A DNA stretch of 19,213 bases from an uncultured Bacilli bacterium. GTDB lineage: Bacteria; Bacillota_I; Bacilli_A; RF39; UBA660. A program made the translations under genes and the position numbers. Positions 1-7,953 of the stretch are shown here, one piece after another. The DNA lies in contig CANRIE010000086.1 of the NCBI GenBank assembly GCA_947630585.1, positions 1-19,213 on the forward strand, given 5' to 3'. The notes below the pieces were generated by a model. That model saw only the letters and a list, made by a program, of their open reading frames with translations. It did no database searches and had not been told where the DNA came from. The first letter of the stretch is position 1; each line of letters starts with the position of its first letter.

Positions 1-40
1 ACAATTTAAGAAGATTAATTAGTGTAAAGTTAAACGATGA

Positions 41-448
41 CTAAAATATGAAAAAGGGGGTTTTGTCGCCACCCCCTTTACAATTATAATAGATATAATT
101 ATTAACATTTAATCCTGAATATCTGTATTCTCTTATTGTCCCACTACTTAATGTTTCATTATATAAAGTTCCATTTGTATTAATTGCAACTAAGCCACCT
201 CCAAAACTACTTGAATTTGCAATTGCATATGGAACTACTTTTTCTTTTATCACTTCAGTTGCTAGCGGTCCTTTAACAGGCATCTTATCTAAAGTAGTTA
301 TTTTTAATTTAACTCCGGTTTTAACATTCTTTTCAAAATAAGCATAACTATAATTTCTAATTGTTAGAATTATATTATTTATACTTAATATTCCTAGTAC
401 TAATACTATTACTTTACAAATTCTTCTTTTTCTTTCATAACTATTCAT
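41..448 (-). CDS. Membrane-anchored surface protein, probably C-terminally truncated
   Basis: This 135-residue protein has a basic N-terminus (ERKRR, residues 5-9) and one hydrophobic segment at about residues 11-30, so it is probably anchored in the membrane with the rest outside. It has no prepilin cleavage motif. The stretch around residues 105-122 (IREYRYSGLNVNNYIYYNC) resembles the segment that precedes the 'WRIVG' region in a surface-protein family common in uncultured gut Bacillota; this is from memory. The frame then ends within about 12 residues, in a G5/C5 hairpin, so the usual C-terminal half is missing. The start is well supported: an AAAGGAGG SD sits about 7 nt upstream of the ATG. 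A terminator lies just upstream, so transcription may depend on read-through from the pilus genes. A genuinely short protein is possible. Molecular function is unknown. Confidence 0.6.
   Translation of the reverse strand: MNSYERKRRICKVIVLVLGILSINNIILTIRNYSYAYFEKNVKTGVKLKITTLDKMPVKGPLATEVIKEKVVPYAIANSSSFGGGLVAINTNGTLYNETLSSGTIREYRYSGLNVNNYIYYNCKGGGDKTPFFIF
53..81 (-). terminator. G5/C5 hairpin with T tract at the end of the surface-protein gene
   Basis: On the minus strand AAAGGGGG pairs with CCCCCTTT across an 11-nt loop, and two further Ts follow. It has the form of an intrinsic terminator but lies inside the last codons of the 41-448 frame, before its TAG. G/C runs of this length are rare in this DNA. 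It may be a real terminator that ends a shortened gene. Confidence 0.5.
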
Positions 449-477
449 AAATTTTTCCTCCTTTTAAACACAAAAAA

Positions 478-517
478 CGACATAAGAGTATAGTAATAAC
501 ACTATACTTTTATGTCG
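478..517 (-). terminator. Rho-independent terminator, 17-bp stem
   Basis: CGACATAA(A/G)AGTATAGT is repeated in inverted orientation around a 6-nt loop (AATAAC on the plus strand), with one G-T wobble in 17 positions. On the minus strand six Ts follow directly. It would end transcripts from the prepilin-peptidase genes and the 557-625 frame, before the surface-protein gene at 448. The plus-strand side has no T run, so it works in one direction. Confidence 0.8.
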
Positions 518-556
518 TATTTATAGTTATTTTATAATTTTTATTTTGTGATAATT

Positions 557-625
557 TTAGTACGCCCCCCCCGTCGTTAACTTATAGTCAACGTATTTAA
601 TTGATACATTTTTAATATTTAGCAT
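557..625 (-). CDS. 22-codon small ORF with G8 tract
   Basis: The frame encodes MLNIKNVSIKYVDYKLTTGG followed by AY and stops at TAA. An AAAGGAG SD lies 8 nt before the ATG, and a good promoter (656-684) sits just upstream, so translation is plausible. Eight consecutive Gs near the 3' end encode the GG-A portion; a length change there would shift the frame but add only about 7-16 residues. The first residues resemble the start of an ABC ATPase, so it could also be a decayed remnant. I do not recognise it, and it could be a leader peptide or chance frame. Confidence 0.35.
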   Translation of the reverse strand: MLNIKNVSIKYVDYKLTTGGAY

Positions 626-655
626 GAGGGTCACTCCTTTCTTATTTTCTAATTA

Positions 656-684
656 ATCATATCATGATTAATTGACTTTATCAA
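656..684 (-). promoter_or_regulatory. Sigma-A promoter with dyad over the -10
   Basis: On the minus strand TTGATA (684-679), a 17-nt spacer and TATGAT (661-656) form a good housekeeping promoter. The -10 lies inside an inverted repeat (ATTAATCAT-ATC-ATGATTAAT, about 652-672), which could be a repressor operator. It would drive the 22-codon frame and possibly the surface-protein gene beyond the terminator. Confidence 0.6.
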
Positions 685-723
685 TACCCTATTTTTAAGA
701 TTTGACATTTATTTACTAATTAC

Positions 724-1497
724 TTAAGGAAATAATTTTAAGATATTTTCAAATATTTCGATTATATTTAATTTAGTAAAATAAATAATTAAGAAGCTAG
801 CCATAATAAAAGGTCCAAACGGAATTACATGTTCCTTATTTTTCATTAAAAGAAAGAAAGCAACTGGTAAAGCAATAAAACTAGCTAAGAAAATAACCAT
901 AATCGATAAAAGTGGATCTAAAGTTAAACCAACTAAAAACATAAGTTTAATATCGGCTCCACCCATACTTTCTTTTTTAAATAATTTATTACCTAGTAAC
1001 ATAATTAAATACATAAGTAAGAATGCAAATACACCATATCCTATTTGAATTAAGCCATCAACTAGACCATTATTTAGAAAATTAATAATAATAATTATAA
1101 TACTGGGGATTACTATAAATCTATCAGGAATTAATAAGTAAGATAAGTCTGATACTATCACTAAAGTAAAAGTACTAACTAAGGTTAGGGCAATAATTAA
1201 ATCTAGGGAAAAACCAAAAGAATGATAAGAAACCATGAATAATAATCCCGTTGCAAGTTCTGAAAAAGGGTAAAAATATGATAATTTCGCATGACAATTC
1301 CTGCATTTACCCTTTTGCATGATAAATGATACTAAAGGTATTAATTCATACCATTTTAAAACATGAGCACAATTTTCACAATGACTCCTTGGTTTATTTA
1401 TAGATTCCCCTTTTGGTATTCTCATACTGCAAACATTAAAGAAAGAACCAAAACAAAGACCAAAGATAAAGAAACTAATATATGTAAGTATTTCCAT
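724..1497 (-). CDS. Prepilin peptidase (type 4 prepilin leader peptidase)
   Basis: This polytopic membrane aspartyl protease cleaves the leader of type IV prepilins or pseudopilins and, in many homologues, methylates the new N-terminus. From the chosen ATG it has 257 residues. The cytoplasmic loop has four cysteines (C40, C43, C65, C68), the zinc-binding pattern of full-length family members. The catalytic aspartates are probably D117 (SDLSYLLIPD) and D182 (GGADIK). The rest is mostly transmembrane helices. An in-frame start at 1530 would overlap pilC by 26 nt; I prefer the ATG at 1497, seven bases after the pilC stop, with a short AGAGG SD and the typical start MEILTYISFFIFGLCFGSFF. It is coupled to pilC. 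No recognisable prepilin is in the window, so its substrates are elsewhere. It could serve competence pili or adhesion pili. Confidence 0.93.
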   Translation of the reverse strand: MEILTYISFFIFGLCFGSFFNVCSMRIPKGESINKPRSHCENCAHVLKWYELIPLVSFIMQKGKCRNCHAKLSYFYPFSELATGLLFMVSYHSFGFSLDLIIALTLVSTFTLVIVSDLSYLLIPDRFIVIPSIIIIIINFLNNGLVDGLIQIGYGVFAFLLMYLIMLLGNKLFKKESMGGADIKLMFLVGLTLDPLLSIMVIFLASFIALPVAFFLLMKNKEHVIPFGPFIMASFLIIYFTKLNIIEIFENILKLFP

Positions 1498-1504
1498 AAC
1501 GCCT

Positions 1505-2896
1505 CTACTCAATTGAACTATATAAATCAAACATTGGCATGATAATTGAAATTAAAATTATTCCAACTACAAATGTTAACATAACAATCATTAAAGGTTC
1601 AACTAAACTTTTAATTTGTTTTGTTGAATTTTGATATAAGTTTTCATAATAATCAGCAACTTTTTCCATCATAGTTCCAAGTTTACCAGTTGATTCTCCT
1701 GTTACAATCATTTCATAAGCAACAATTGGTATATAAGGATTATCTTTAAATGCATCAGATATTTTACCACCCTTATTTAGGTTTTTAACCGTTTTAACAA
1801 TTATTCTTTTATATATTTCATTATCAGATACTTTAATTAAAACATCCATACTATCAGTTATAAATACTCCGTGATTCAAAAGAGATGCAAACGTCTTAGC
1901 AAACATTGATACTTCACTATACATAATAATGTTTTTAACAACTGGTATTTTTAAAAATATATATTGCATTACAAATTTAAATTGAGGAACATTTCGATAT
2001 AAGAATAAATAAGTTACTAAAAGCATTATTAATATAATAATCATTTCAAGCAAATTATTCTGAACAAAATTACTAAAAGCCATAGTCATAATTGTAATTG
2101 CTGGTAATTCAGCTCCCCAATCAGCAAACATATCAACATAGGTTGGAACAATAAACTCTAAAACGAAAATAATTACAGCAACGGCTAATAATAAAACTAT
2201 TGTTGGATATGTTAAAGCACTTCGTAATTCTTTTTTAGTTTTATCTATTTCTTCATAGTAATTCGCCATATCATCAAGAATAGCTGGTAAATCTCCTGTT
2301 AATTCAGCTGATTTTACCATATTAACAAGTAATTTAGGAAATACTTTAGGTTGTTTAGCTAAAGCTTCTGATAAACTCTCCCCAGCAAGTAAATCATATA
2401 CAACCATATTATAAATCTTTTTAATAGCAGGTTTTACAGCTTGTTTAGCTAAAATTCGGTATGACTCAATTAAAGAAATACCAGCTTTTAAATAAGTTGA
2501 AACTTGAGTTAAGGCAAATGACATCTCACCAACTTTAATTGGAGAAAAGATTGTAATATCAATATTTAAAGATCCTTTTGCTATTTCATTTACTTCAATA
2601 ACATCATAACCTTCATTAATCAAAAAGTTTTTAGCTTGTTCTTTATTATAGGCATCAAAATTTCCTGTTACTATTCTTCCTTTTTTGTCTTTATATTTGT
2701 AAGTAAAGGGAACTTTTTGCATTTCAGCAACTGCATTGCTAGCTTCTTCTAGTCTACTTGCATTCTTCTTAACATCTTTAAATAAATCTTCTTCAATGAA
2801 TAAACTTTTTATTTTATCCTTTTTACCAGTTAGAACATAAATTAAGGAAACTAACCCTTTATAAGCATAAGTAAAAATATTATCCTTAGTTATCAT
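1505..2896 (-). CDS. pilC: PilC/GspF-family inner-membrane platform protein
   Basis: This is the membrane platform of a type IV pilus, competence pseudopilus or type II secretion machine, which couples the assembly ATPase to pilin insertion. It has 463 residues, somewhat longer than typical (about 350-400) because of an extra N-terminal region of about 60 residues. Then come the usual N-terminal domain (FTYKYKDKKGRIVTGNFDAY, residues 64-83) and two T2SF repeats, each with a signature helix (KSAELTGDLPAILDDMANYY, 195-214; TGESTGKLGTMMEKVADYYE, 399-418). Membrane helices lie at about 229-253, 282-300 and 432-455. The ATG has an AGAGGG SD 5 nt away. The prepilin peptidase follows immediately. 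The assembly ATPase (PilB/ComGA) and retraction ATPase (PilT) are not in the window, so the system is split in this genome. Confidence 0.93.
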   Translation of the reverse strand: MITKDNIFTYAYKGLVSLIYVLTGKKDKIKSLFIEEDLFKDVKKNASRLEEASNAVAEMQKVPFTYKYKDKKGRIVTGNFDAYNKEQAKNFLINEGYDVIEVNEIAKGSLNIDITIFSPIKVGEMSFALTQVSTYLKAGISLIESYRILAKQAVKPAIKKIYNMVVYDLLAGESLSEALAKQPKVFPKLLVNMVKSAELTGDLPAILDDMANYYEEIDKTKKELRSALTYPTIVLLLAVAVIIFVLEFIVPTYVDMFADWGAELPAITIMTMAFSNFVQNNLLEMIIILIMLLVTYLFLYRNVPQFKFVMQYIFLKIPVVKNIIMYSEVSMFAKTFASLLNHGVFITDSMDVLIKVSDNEIYKRIIVKTVKNLNKGGKISDAFKDNPYIPIVAYEMIVTGESTGKLGTMMEKVADYYENLYQNSTKQIKSLVEPLMIVMLTFVVGIILISIIMPMFDLYSSIE

Positions 2897-2918
2897 ATAA
2901 TCCCTCTATTCTTTAATA

Positions 2919-2947
2919 ATCTTATCATAATATTTCTAAATTTACAA
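2919..2947 (-). promoter_or_regulatory. Probable promoter of the pilC-prepilin peptidase pair
   Basis: Minus-strand TTGTAA (2947-2942), a 17-nt spacer and TAAGAT (2924-2919) lie in the 51-bp gap after the LTA-synthase stop. Both hexamers deviate from consensus, so read-through from upstream is also possible. Confidence 0.4.
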
Positions 2948-4909
2948 TTAACTATTTACATTTTGATTATTTTTTAATATTTTAAAATAATTAGTTTTTA
3001 AAACTTGGTCATTCTTTTTAATTAAATTATTTATTTTTTCACTCATTAAATTAATATAATCAGGGGTTGCATTCAAACCTTTTATAATCTCACCATTTGC
3101 ATTAACATATCTTTTTCCATCCCACCAAGAAAAATCATTAAAGAAAACATAACCGGAATACCCATCATCTAAGGCATCCTCTCCAACATAGTAATTAGGA
3201 TGATTATATAAATTAAATAAATTAAGTAAAGTTGGTAAGATATTTAATTGACTTGTTGTTTTCTTGATTTCTTTATATTTAAGATCACTACTGAAGATAA
3301 AGAAATCTGTGTTATTAATTAAGTTAGTCTCAGTATCTTTATATTCACTTAAAATATTTTTATCTGTTATTGTATAAACATAATGATCGGCATAAACTGC
3401 TATAACTGTATTATCATATAAACCTTTTTCTTTTAAATTTTCAATTAGTAAACCTATCATATTATCAGTTTCATGAGCTTGAATTTTTAAACAATCAAGT
3501 TCGGTTGGTTGATACTCAGGGTCATTTATCTCTTCTTCTGTCAGTAACATATTACATACTCCCCTGTTTTTCGTAAATGGAGTATGAGCAGAATATGTAA
3601 TAATGTAAGAAACAAAGTTTTTATTTAAGGGATTTTCCATATTAAATATTTTAGCATTAAATTCTTCATTTAAAATAAGCTCTCTATCTAATTGATAAGC
3701 TTTGCTATCTTTATACATTTCCATATCTTTAAGGCCATTATAGGAATTATAACCAAAGTTTTTATAGTTAACTCCTCTTGAATAATATTCACTTGAATTC
3801 ATATGAAAAGCATTTACTGTATAACCGATACTTTTAAATAAGTTTGGAAGCGAATAATCAAAATTGTTTTTACTAAATGTATAGGCATTTTGATTATACG
3901 TGTAAGGTGTTGCATATCCAGTATTTACCATAAATTCAGAATTAAAGGTTGATCCTCCCCCATTTACAAATGAATAATGATCTTTAAAATCAATTGAGTG
4001 CTTTCGAAGTTGATTAAGGTTAGGCATAATTTCTTCATTAGTTAAAAACTTATCAATACTTTCAAGTTGTAATAAAATTAAGTTTTTGCCTTCAAATAAC
4101 CCTGTATAATCATTTTGATGAATGCTCTCATCTGGCGTAAATATATCATTTAAAAAAGCTAAACTTTCTTCATCACCTTTATCAGTAGTTCTTATAAAAT
4201 TAATATAAAAATTTCTCAAATTGTATTCAAATAAACCAACTAATTGCATACTTTTATTGTTATCATTAAAGGCATTATAAACATTTCTTTTATTTCCCCA
4301 GGCATTCCATTCTAACTCTTTTGTTGCTTGGCCAAAAGTAAGTGGATATACGGAATGTAAAACAATAAACATAATTATAACAATCAAGCTATTTCTTACA
4401 TTACTTTTTTTATTTTGATTAAAGTTTTTATAAGTTAAAACCATAAATACAATACTAATAAGCATTACCAAATACATCCAAGGTCTAATGTCTTTTAAAG
4501 TATCAAGTAAATACGAACTTCCTTCACTTGCAGCACTTAAAACAGAAAAATCAAAGAATATCTTGAAATATACATAATATAGATTATGAACTAAAAACAT
4601 GACAAATGAAAATCCAAAGAATAACCCATAGATTAATTTACCATAAATATTTTTTAAATTTTTAGCTAAGAATATAATTAATAATATCCAAAGAATTGAA
4701 AATAAATTAGCTTCATATCCTAAATAATCAATAAATCCAATTGAGTTAGTTGCCATTCTTGTTGATATATCTAATATAAATAAGGATATAAACATAAAAA
4801 TATACATTTTACTTTGAGCAAAAAATTCTTGTATTATTTTAACTACTTCTTTTGCTTTTTCTCGATAAGGAAAATTTTTAATTTTATTAACTAGTGCTTT
4901 TATATTCAT
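2948..4909 (-). CDS. LTA synthase family sulfatase-fold phosphoglycerol transferase
   Basis: The 653-residue protein has an N-terminal membrane domain of about five helices (roughly 35-53, 65-83, 93-115, 143-160, 172-190) and a large extracellular sulfatase-fold domain. In LtaS such enzymes transfer glycerol-phosphate from phosphatidylglycerol to build lipoteichoic acid. The likely metal and catalytic residues are visible: E283 (LLQLESIDKFL), T321 in GGGSTFNSEF, aligning with the LtaS catalytic threonine, and the ADHY motif near residues 509-512. The ATG has a GGAG SD about 9 nt upstream. It is a single gene with its own promoter, divergent from the polysaccharide deacetylase. The family also includes phosphoethanolamine- and other phosphoglycerol transferases, so the exact polymer is not certain from sequence alone. 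Confidence 0.88.
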   Translation of the reverse strand: MNIKALVNKIKNFPYREKAKEVVKIIQEFFAQSKMYIFMFISLFILDISTRMATNSIGFIDYLGYEANLFSILWILLIIFLAKNLKNIYGKLIYGLFFGFSFVMFLVHNLYYVYFKIFFDFSVLSAASEGSSYLLDTLKDIRPWMYLVMLISIVFMVLTYKNFNQNKKSNVRNSLIVIIMFIVLHSVYPLTFGQATKELEWNAWGNKRNVYNAFNDNNKSMQLVGLFEYNLRNFYINFIRTTDKGDEESLAFLNDIFTPDESIHQNDYTGLFEGKNLILLQLESIDKFLTNEEIMPNLNQLRKHSIDFKDHYSFVNGGGSTFNSEFMVNTGYATPYTYNQNAYTFSKNNFDYSLPNLFKSIGYTVNAFHMNSSEYYSRGVNYKNFGYNSYNGLKDMEMYKDSKAYQLDRELILNEEFNAKIFNMENPLNKNFVSYIITYSAHTPFTKNRGVCNMLLTEEEINDPEYQPTELDCLKIQAHETDNMIGLLIENLKEKGLYDNTVIAVYADHYVYTITDKNILSEYKDTETNLINNTDFFIFSSDLKYKEIKKTTSQLNILPTLLNLFNLYNHPNYYVGEDALDDGYSGYVFFNDFSWWDGKRYVNANGEIIKGLNATPDYINLMSEKINNLIKKNDQVLKTNYFKILKNNQNVNS

Positions 4910-4932
4910 AGCTCAAACTCCAATCTAGCATA

Positions 4933-4941
4933 ATTATAACA
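4933..4941 (-). promoter_or_regulatory. Extended -10 promoter of the LTA-synthase-like gene
   Basis: Minus-strand TGTTATAAT is a perfect extended -10; the -35 region is AT-rich without a clear hexamer. Transcription would start near 4926, about 17 nt before the ATG. Confidence 0.6.
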
Positions 4942-5078
4942 TAAAAACTTAAATATAAATAAAAAAAATGAAAAAAATTGACATTTTTATGTAAATTAAT
5001 CCTTTTATACGACATTACTATTTATTTTTTTTCTAACAAGTGATAAAATGATTATGAAATTAAGTTCTTAGGAGTAGT

Positions 5079-5840
5079 ATGAAAAAAGTAGTAATTATAA
5101 TGATTTGTATTTTAATAATTATACCTATCATGTATATATTTTTATTGAAAGAAGATAAAGTTCCCATTTTAACTTATCATAATATTGTCAAAGGAAATAT
5201 CAGTGATGATTCAGTCGATATAAGTAAGAAAAAGTTTGAAAAACAAATTAGGTATCTTCATAATCATGGTTATAAATCAATGTCAATGGATGAATTTTAC
5301 AAATGGAAAAGACATAAAAGACATTCACGAAAAAAGAATGTTTTAATTACTTTTGATGATGGTTGGGATAGCTTTTATAATGAGGCTCTTCCAATTTTAG
5401 AAAAGTATAATATGAAGGCAGCTATTTTTGTAATTTGGGGATCATCAGAAGCTTCTTCTTTAAAGAAAAATCATTATTTGACGTTAGAAGAAATAAATGA
5501 TATTCGTAAGAATCATCCTAATATTGATGTTTTATCACATTCCTACGGATTACATTTCAAAAATGAGGCCAAAAGCAATGATTATAATTTATATAAAAGT
5601 GATATGGAAAGAGTTAAAAAAGTATCTAAAAAAGATATTAAATACTATGCTTATCCTTATGGATATCGTAATAAGAACTATATTAAAGCTTTAAAGGATA
5701 GTAACTATAAATTAGCATTTACATTCGGTCCTTATGACTTTGCATCTTTTAGTGATAATGATTATGAAATTCCACGTATTGGTGTTTATGAATCAACTGA
5801 TGATACAAAATTAAAACTTAAATTATTTTTAGAAATGTAA
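5079..5840 (+). CDS. Membrane-anchored polysaccharide deacetylase (NodB fold, PgaB/IcaB-like)
   Basis: This 253-residue protein has an N-terminal signal anchor (residues 3-22) and an extracellular NodB-type domain, expected to remove N-acetyl groups from a sugar polymer. Visible motifs are TFDDG (91-95, catalytic base D93 and metal ligand D94), HSYGLH (154-159, two metal histidines) and YPYG (192-195). The five-residue spacing of the histidines and the HSYxLH wording recall the PgaB/IcaB branch, which deacetylates poly-N-acetylglucosamine; a peptidoglycan substrate cannot be excluded. The ATG follows an AGGAG SD by about 5 nt. It is monocistronic, divergent from the LTA-synthase-like gene and convergent with typA. 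No exopolysaccharide synthase gene is nearby. Confidence 0.85.
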   Translation: MKKVVIIMICILIIIPIMYIFLLKEDKVPILTYHNIVKGNISDDSVDISKKKFEKQIRYLHNHGYKSMSMDEFYKWKRHKRHSRKKNVLITFDDGWDSFYNEALPILEKYNMKAAIFVIWGSSEASSLKKNHYLTLEEINDIRKNHPNIDVLSHSYGLHFKNEAKSNDYNLYKSDMERVKKVSKKDIKYYAYPYGYRNKNYIKALKDSNYKLAFTFGPYDFASFSDNDYEIPRIGVYESTDDTKLKLKLFLEM

Positions 5841-5842
5841 AA

Positions 5843-5866
5843 AAAAATAGGCAATCACCTATTTTT
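5843..5866. terminator. Bidirectional terminator between the deacetylase and typA
   Basis: AAAAATAGG and CCTATTTTT form a 9-bp stem around a 6-nt loop. T-rich tails follow on both strands (TTTTTATTT on plus, a run of Ts on minus). The right arm overlaps the typA stop codon, so the convergent genes share it. Confidence 0.8.
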
Positions 5867-7667
5867 ATTTATGACTTGCTTTTCTTCTTAGTTCAGCATT
5901 TAAGATTTTTTTTCTTAATCTAAAACCAACTGGAGTTACTTCAACAAGTTCATCATTATTAATATAATCAAGAGCAATTTCTAAAGACATAACTCGAGGG
6001 CGTTTTAATACAACTGTATGATCACTTCCGGCAGCTCTTGTATTAGTTAGATTTTTACCCTTAACAACATTAACAGCAATATCGTCATCATGATTATGCT
6101 CTCCAACAATCATTCCCTCATAAACTTCTACACCGGGTTCAACAAACATAACGCCTCTCTCTTCAAGTTGGCCTAAAGCATAAGCTGTTGTTTTACCGCT
6201 TTCCATAGAAACTAAAACTCCAAGTTTTCTCTCGCCAACATTGTTACCTACCATTTCACGATATTCTTTAAAAGTATGGTTCATAATTCCATAACCTTTG
6301 GTAATTGTCATAAACTCCGTCATAAATCCAATTAATCCCCGGGATGGAATTGTATAATTAAGTCTTGTTGTCTCTCCTAAATTTTGCATATTATCTAAAT
6401 TAGCAAATCTATTTCCTAAAGATTCGATTACTCCACCTACATAGTCATTATTAACATCAATTTGTAACTCTTCAAATGGTTCACATTTCTTACCATCAAT
6501 TTCTTTTATAATTACTTGAGGTTTAGATACTTGAAGTTCAAAACCTTCTCTTCGCATATTTTCAATTAAAATTGATAAATGTAATTCACCTCTTCCTTTA
6601 ACAAGGAAGCTTTCTTGATCATATGGTGTAACTTTTAAACTTACATCTCGTTCGGTTTCTTTCTTTAATCTTTCTTCAATCTTTCGAACTGTTAATAGTT
6701 TTCCTTCCCGTCCTGCAAAAGGTGAAGTATTAACACCAAATGTCATTTCAAGAGTTGGCTCATCAATTCTTAAAGTTGGTAATGCTTCTTCACATCCAGG
6801 ATTACAGATAGTTTCTCCAACATTAATATCAGGTAGTCCTGCAATAGCTACAATATCTCCAGCTTTAGCTTCCGTAATTTCAATTCTTTTTAAGCCGTGA
6901 TAACCAAACATTTTTTGGATACGAAATTGCTTTTTACTGCCATCAAGACGCATACAAACAACATTCTCGCCAACTTTCATAGACCCACGTTTAATAACAC
7001 CAATTCCAATTCTTCCAACAAAATCATTATAGTCAAGTAAAGCTGGTTGAAATTGTAACGTTCCATTCGGATCCCCTGCTGGCTCTTTAATATTTTCAAC
7101 AATTGTATCAAGTAAAGGTTCCATAGTTTCTTTTTGAGTTTTAGGGTCAGGATCTAAGCTTGACGTTCCTAAAACGGCACTTGTATAAACTACTGGAAAA
7201 TCTAATTGGTCAACATCGGCTCCAAGTTCAATAAATAAATCCATAACTTCATCAACTACTTCTTTAGGACGAGCTGATTCTTTATCAATCTTGTTAACAA
7301 CTACAATTGGAGTTACTTTAGCTTCTAAGGCTTTTTTTAAAACAAACCTTGTTTGGGGCATCGTTCCCTCATAAGCATCAACAACTAATAATACTCCATC
7401 AACCATATTCATGATTCTTTCAACTTCTCCTGAAAAGTCAGCATGACCAGGAGTATCTAAAATATTAATTTTTAAACCTTTATAATCAAGCGATGTCGTT
7501 TTAGCTAAAATTGTAATTCCCCTCTCTTTTTCTAAATCATTTGAATCCATTGACACTACTTCTTCATTATCTCTAAATGTACCACTGGCAAGCAACATTT
7601 TGTCAACTAATGTTGTCTTGCCGTGGTCGACATGCGCGATTATGGCAATATTTCTGATATTTTTCAT
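5865..7667 (-). CDS. typA: Translational GTPase TypA/BipA
   Basis: TypA/BipA is an EF-G-like ribosome-binding GTPase that helps ribosome assembly and growth under stress such as cold. From the chosen ATG the protein is 600 residues, normal for the family. The N-terminus carries the G-domain motifs: AHVDHGKTT (G1, about 11-19), KERGIT (G2), DTPGHADF (G3), NKID (G4) and YTSA (G5). EF-G-like domains and the TypA-specific C-terminus follow (SRGLIGFMTEFMT; GVEVYEGMIVGEHNHDDDIAVN is split here as GVEVYEGMIVGEH). An in-frame GTG at 7679 would add four residues but lies only 2 nt from the GAGGG SD; the ATG gives the conserved MKNIRNIAIIAHVDHGKTT start, although its SD is about 14 nt away. The gene has its own promoter and ends in the terminator shared with the deacetylase. 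Confidence 0.96.
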   Translation of the reverse strand: MKNIRNIAIIAHVDHGKTTLVDKMLLASGTFRDNEEVVSMDSNDLEKERGITILAKTTSLDYKGLKINILDTPGHADFSGEVERIMNMVDGVLLVVDAYEGTMPQTRFVLKKALEAKVTPIVVVNKIDKESARPKEVVDEVMDLFIELGADVDQLDFPVVYTSAVLGTSSLDPDPKTQKETMEPLLDTIVENIKEPAGDPNGTLQFQPALLDYNDFVGRIGIGVIKRGSMKVGENVVCMRLDGSKKQFRIQKMFGYHGLKRIEITEAKAGDIVAIAGLPDINVGETICNPGCEEALPTLRIDEPTLEMTFGVNTSPFAGREGKLLTVRKIEERLKKETERDVSLKVTPYDQESFLVKGRGELHLSILIENMRREGFELQVSKPQVIIKEIDGKKCEPFEELQIDVNNDYVGGVIESLGNRFANLDNMQNLGETTRLNYTIPSRGLIGFMTEFMTITKGYGIMNHTFKEYREMVGNNVGERKLGVLVSMESGKTTAYALGQLEERGVMFVEPGVEVYEGMIVGEHNHDDDIAVNVVKGKNLTNTRAAGSDHTVVLKRPRVMSLEIALDYINNDELVEVTPVGFRLRKKILNAELRRKASHK

Positions 7668-7700
7668 ATATATACACACTTCCCTCTAACAAACTCAAAT

Positions 7701-7730
7701 ATTATAACATATTTTTTAGTAACTTGACAA
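7701..7730 (-). promoter_or_regulatory. typA promoter, extended -10
   Basis: Minus-strand TTGTCA (7730-7725), an 18-nt spacer and TATAAT (7706-7701) preceded by TG-T make a strong sigma-A promoter. Transcription would start near 7694, giving a 5' UTR of about 27 nt, so the structured DNA further upstream is not part of the typA message. Confidence 0.8.
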
Positions 7731-7787
7731 TAGTTTTAGAGAATTTTGTGTATTTATATATTTAATATTGCAGAATATCTACTTCAT

Positions 7788-7857
7788 AGGATAATTTTTA
7801 TCCTCCATAGACCAAATTCCGGTGCGCACCACCGTACTTATCCTTAATTTATTTTTT
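7788..7857. other. Structured intergenic element with a G+C-rich core
   Basis: AGGATAA (7788-7794) pairs with TTATCCT (7838-7844), and between them lies the palindrome GGTGCGCACC (7821-7830) in a short G+C-rich stretch unlike its surroundings. On the plus strand seven Ts follow soon after (ATTTATTTTTTT), so it could be the 3' end of a plus-strand RNA. No family was recognised and no convincing promoter was found. Confidence 0.3.
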
Positions 7858-7898
7858 TCAATAATAAGGAACAAAAATGATTGAAAAAGAAAAAATAA

Positions 7899-7904
7899 TA
7901 TAAT
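7899..7904 (+). promoter_or_regulatory. Candidate -10 box in front of a folded RNA
   Basis: A perfect TATAAT lies 7 nt before position 7911, where an 11-nt arm (CTACTACAGAG) begins whose complement is at 8052-8062. The -35 region is poor (TTGAAA is 12 nt away, too close), so this promoter is uncertain. Confidence 0.3.
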
Positions 7905-7953
7905 TGATAACTACTACAGAGTTAGAAAAAAAAATATAAGAGGTAAAAATTAT

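Noticed and set aside
1..40. Left-edge sequence AAGATTAATTAGTGTAAAG resembling the right-edge repeat AAGATTAGTGTGTAAAT
   Set aside because: The match is short, needs gaps and is AT-rich, so it does not support a second IS end on its own.
5497..5694. Second frame inside the polysaccharide deacetylase gene
   Set aside because: It overlaps the catalytic-domain coding sequence in another frame and is low-complexity Ile/Lys.
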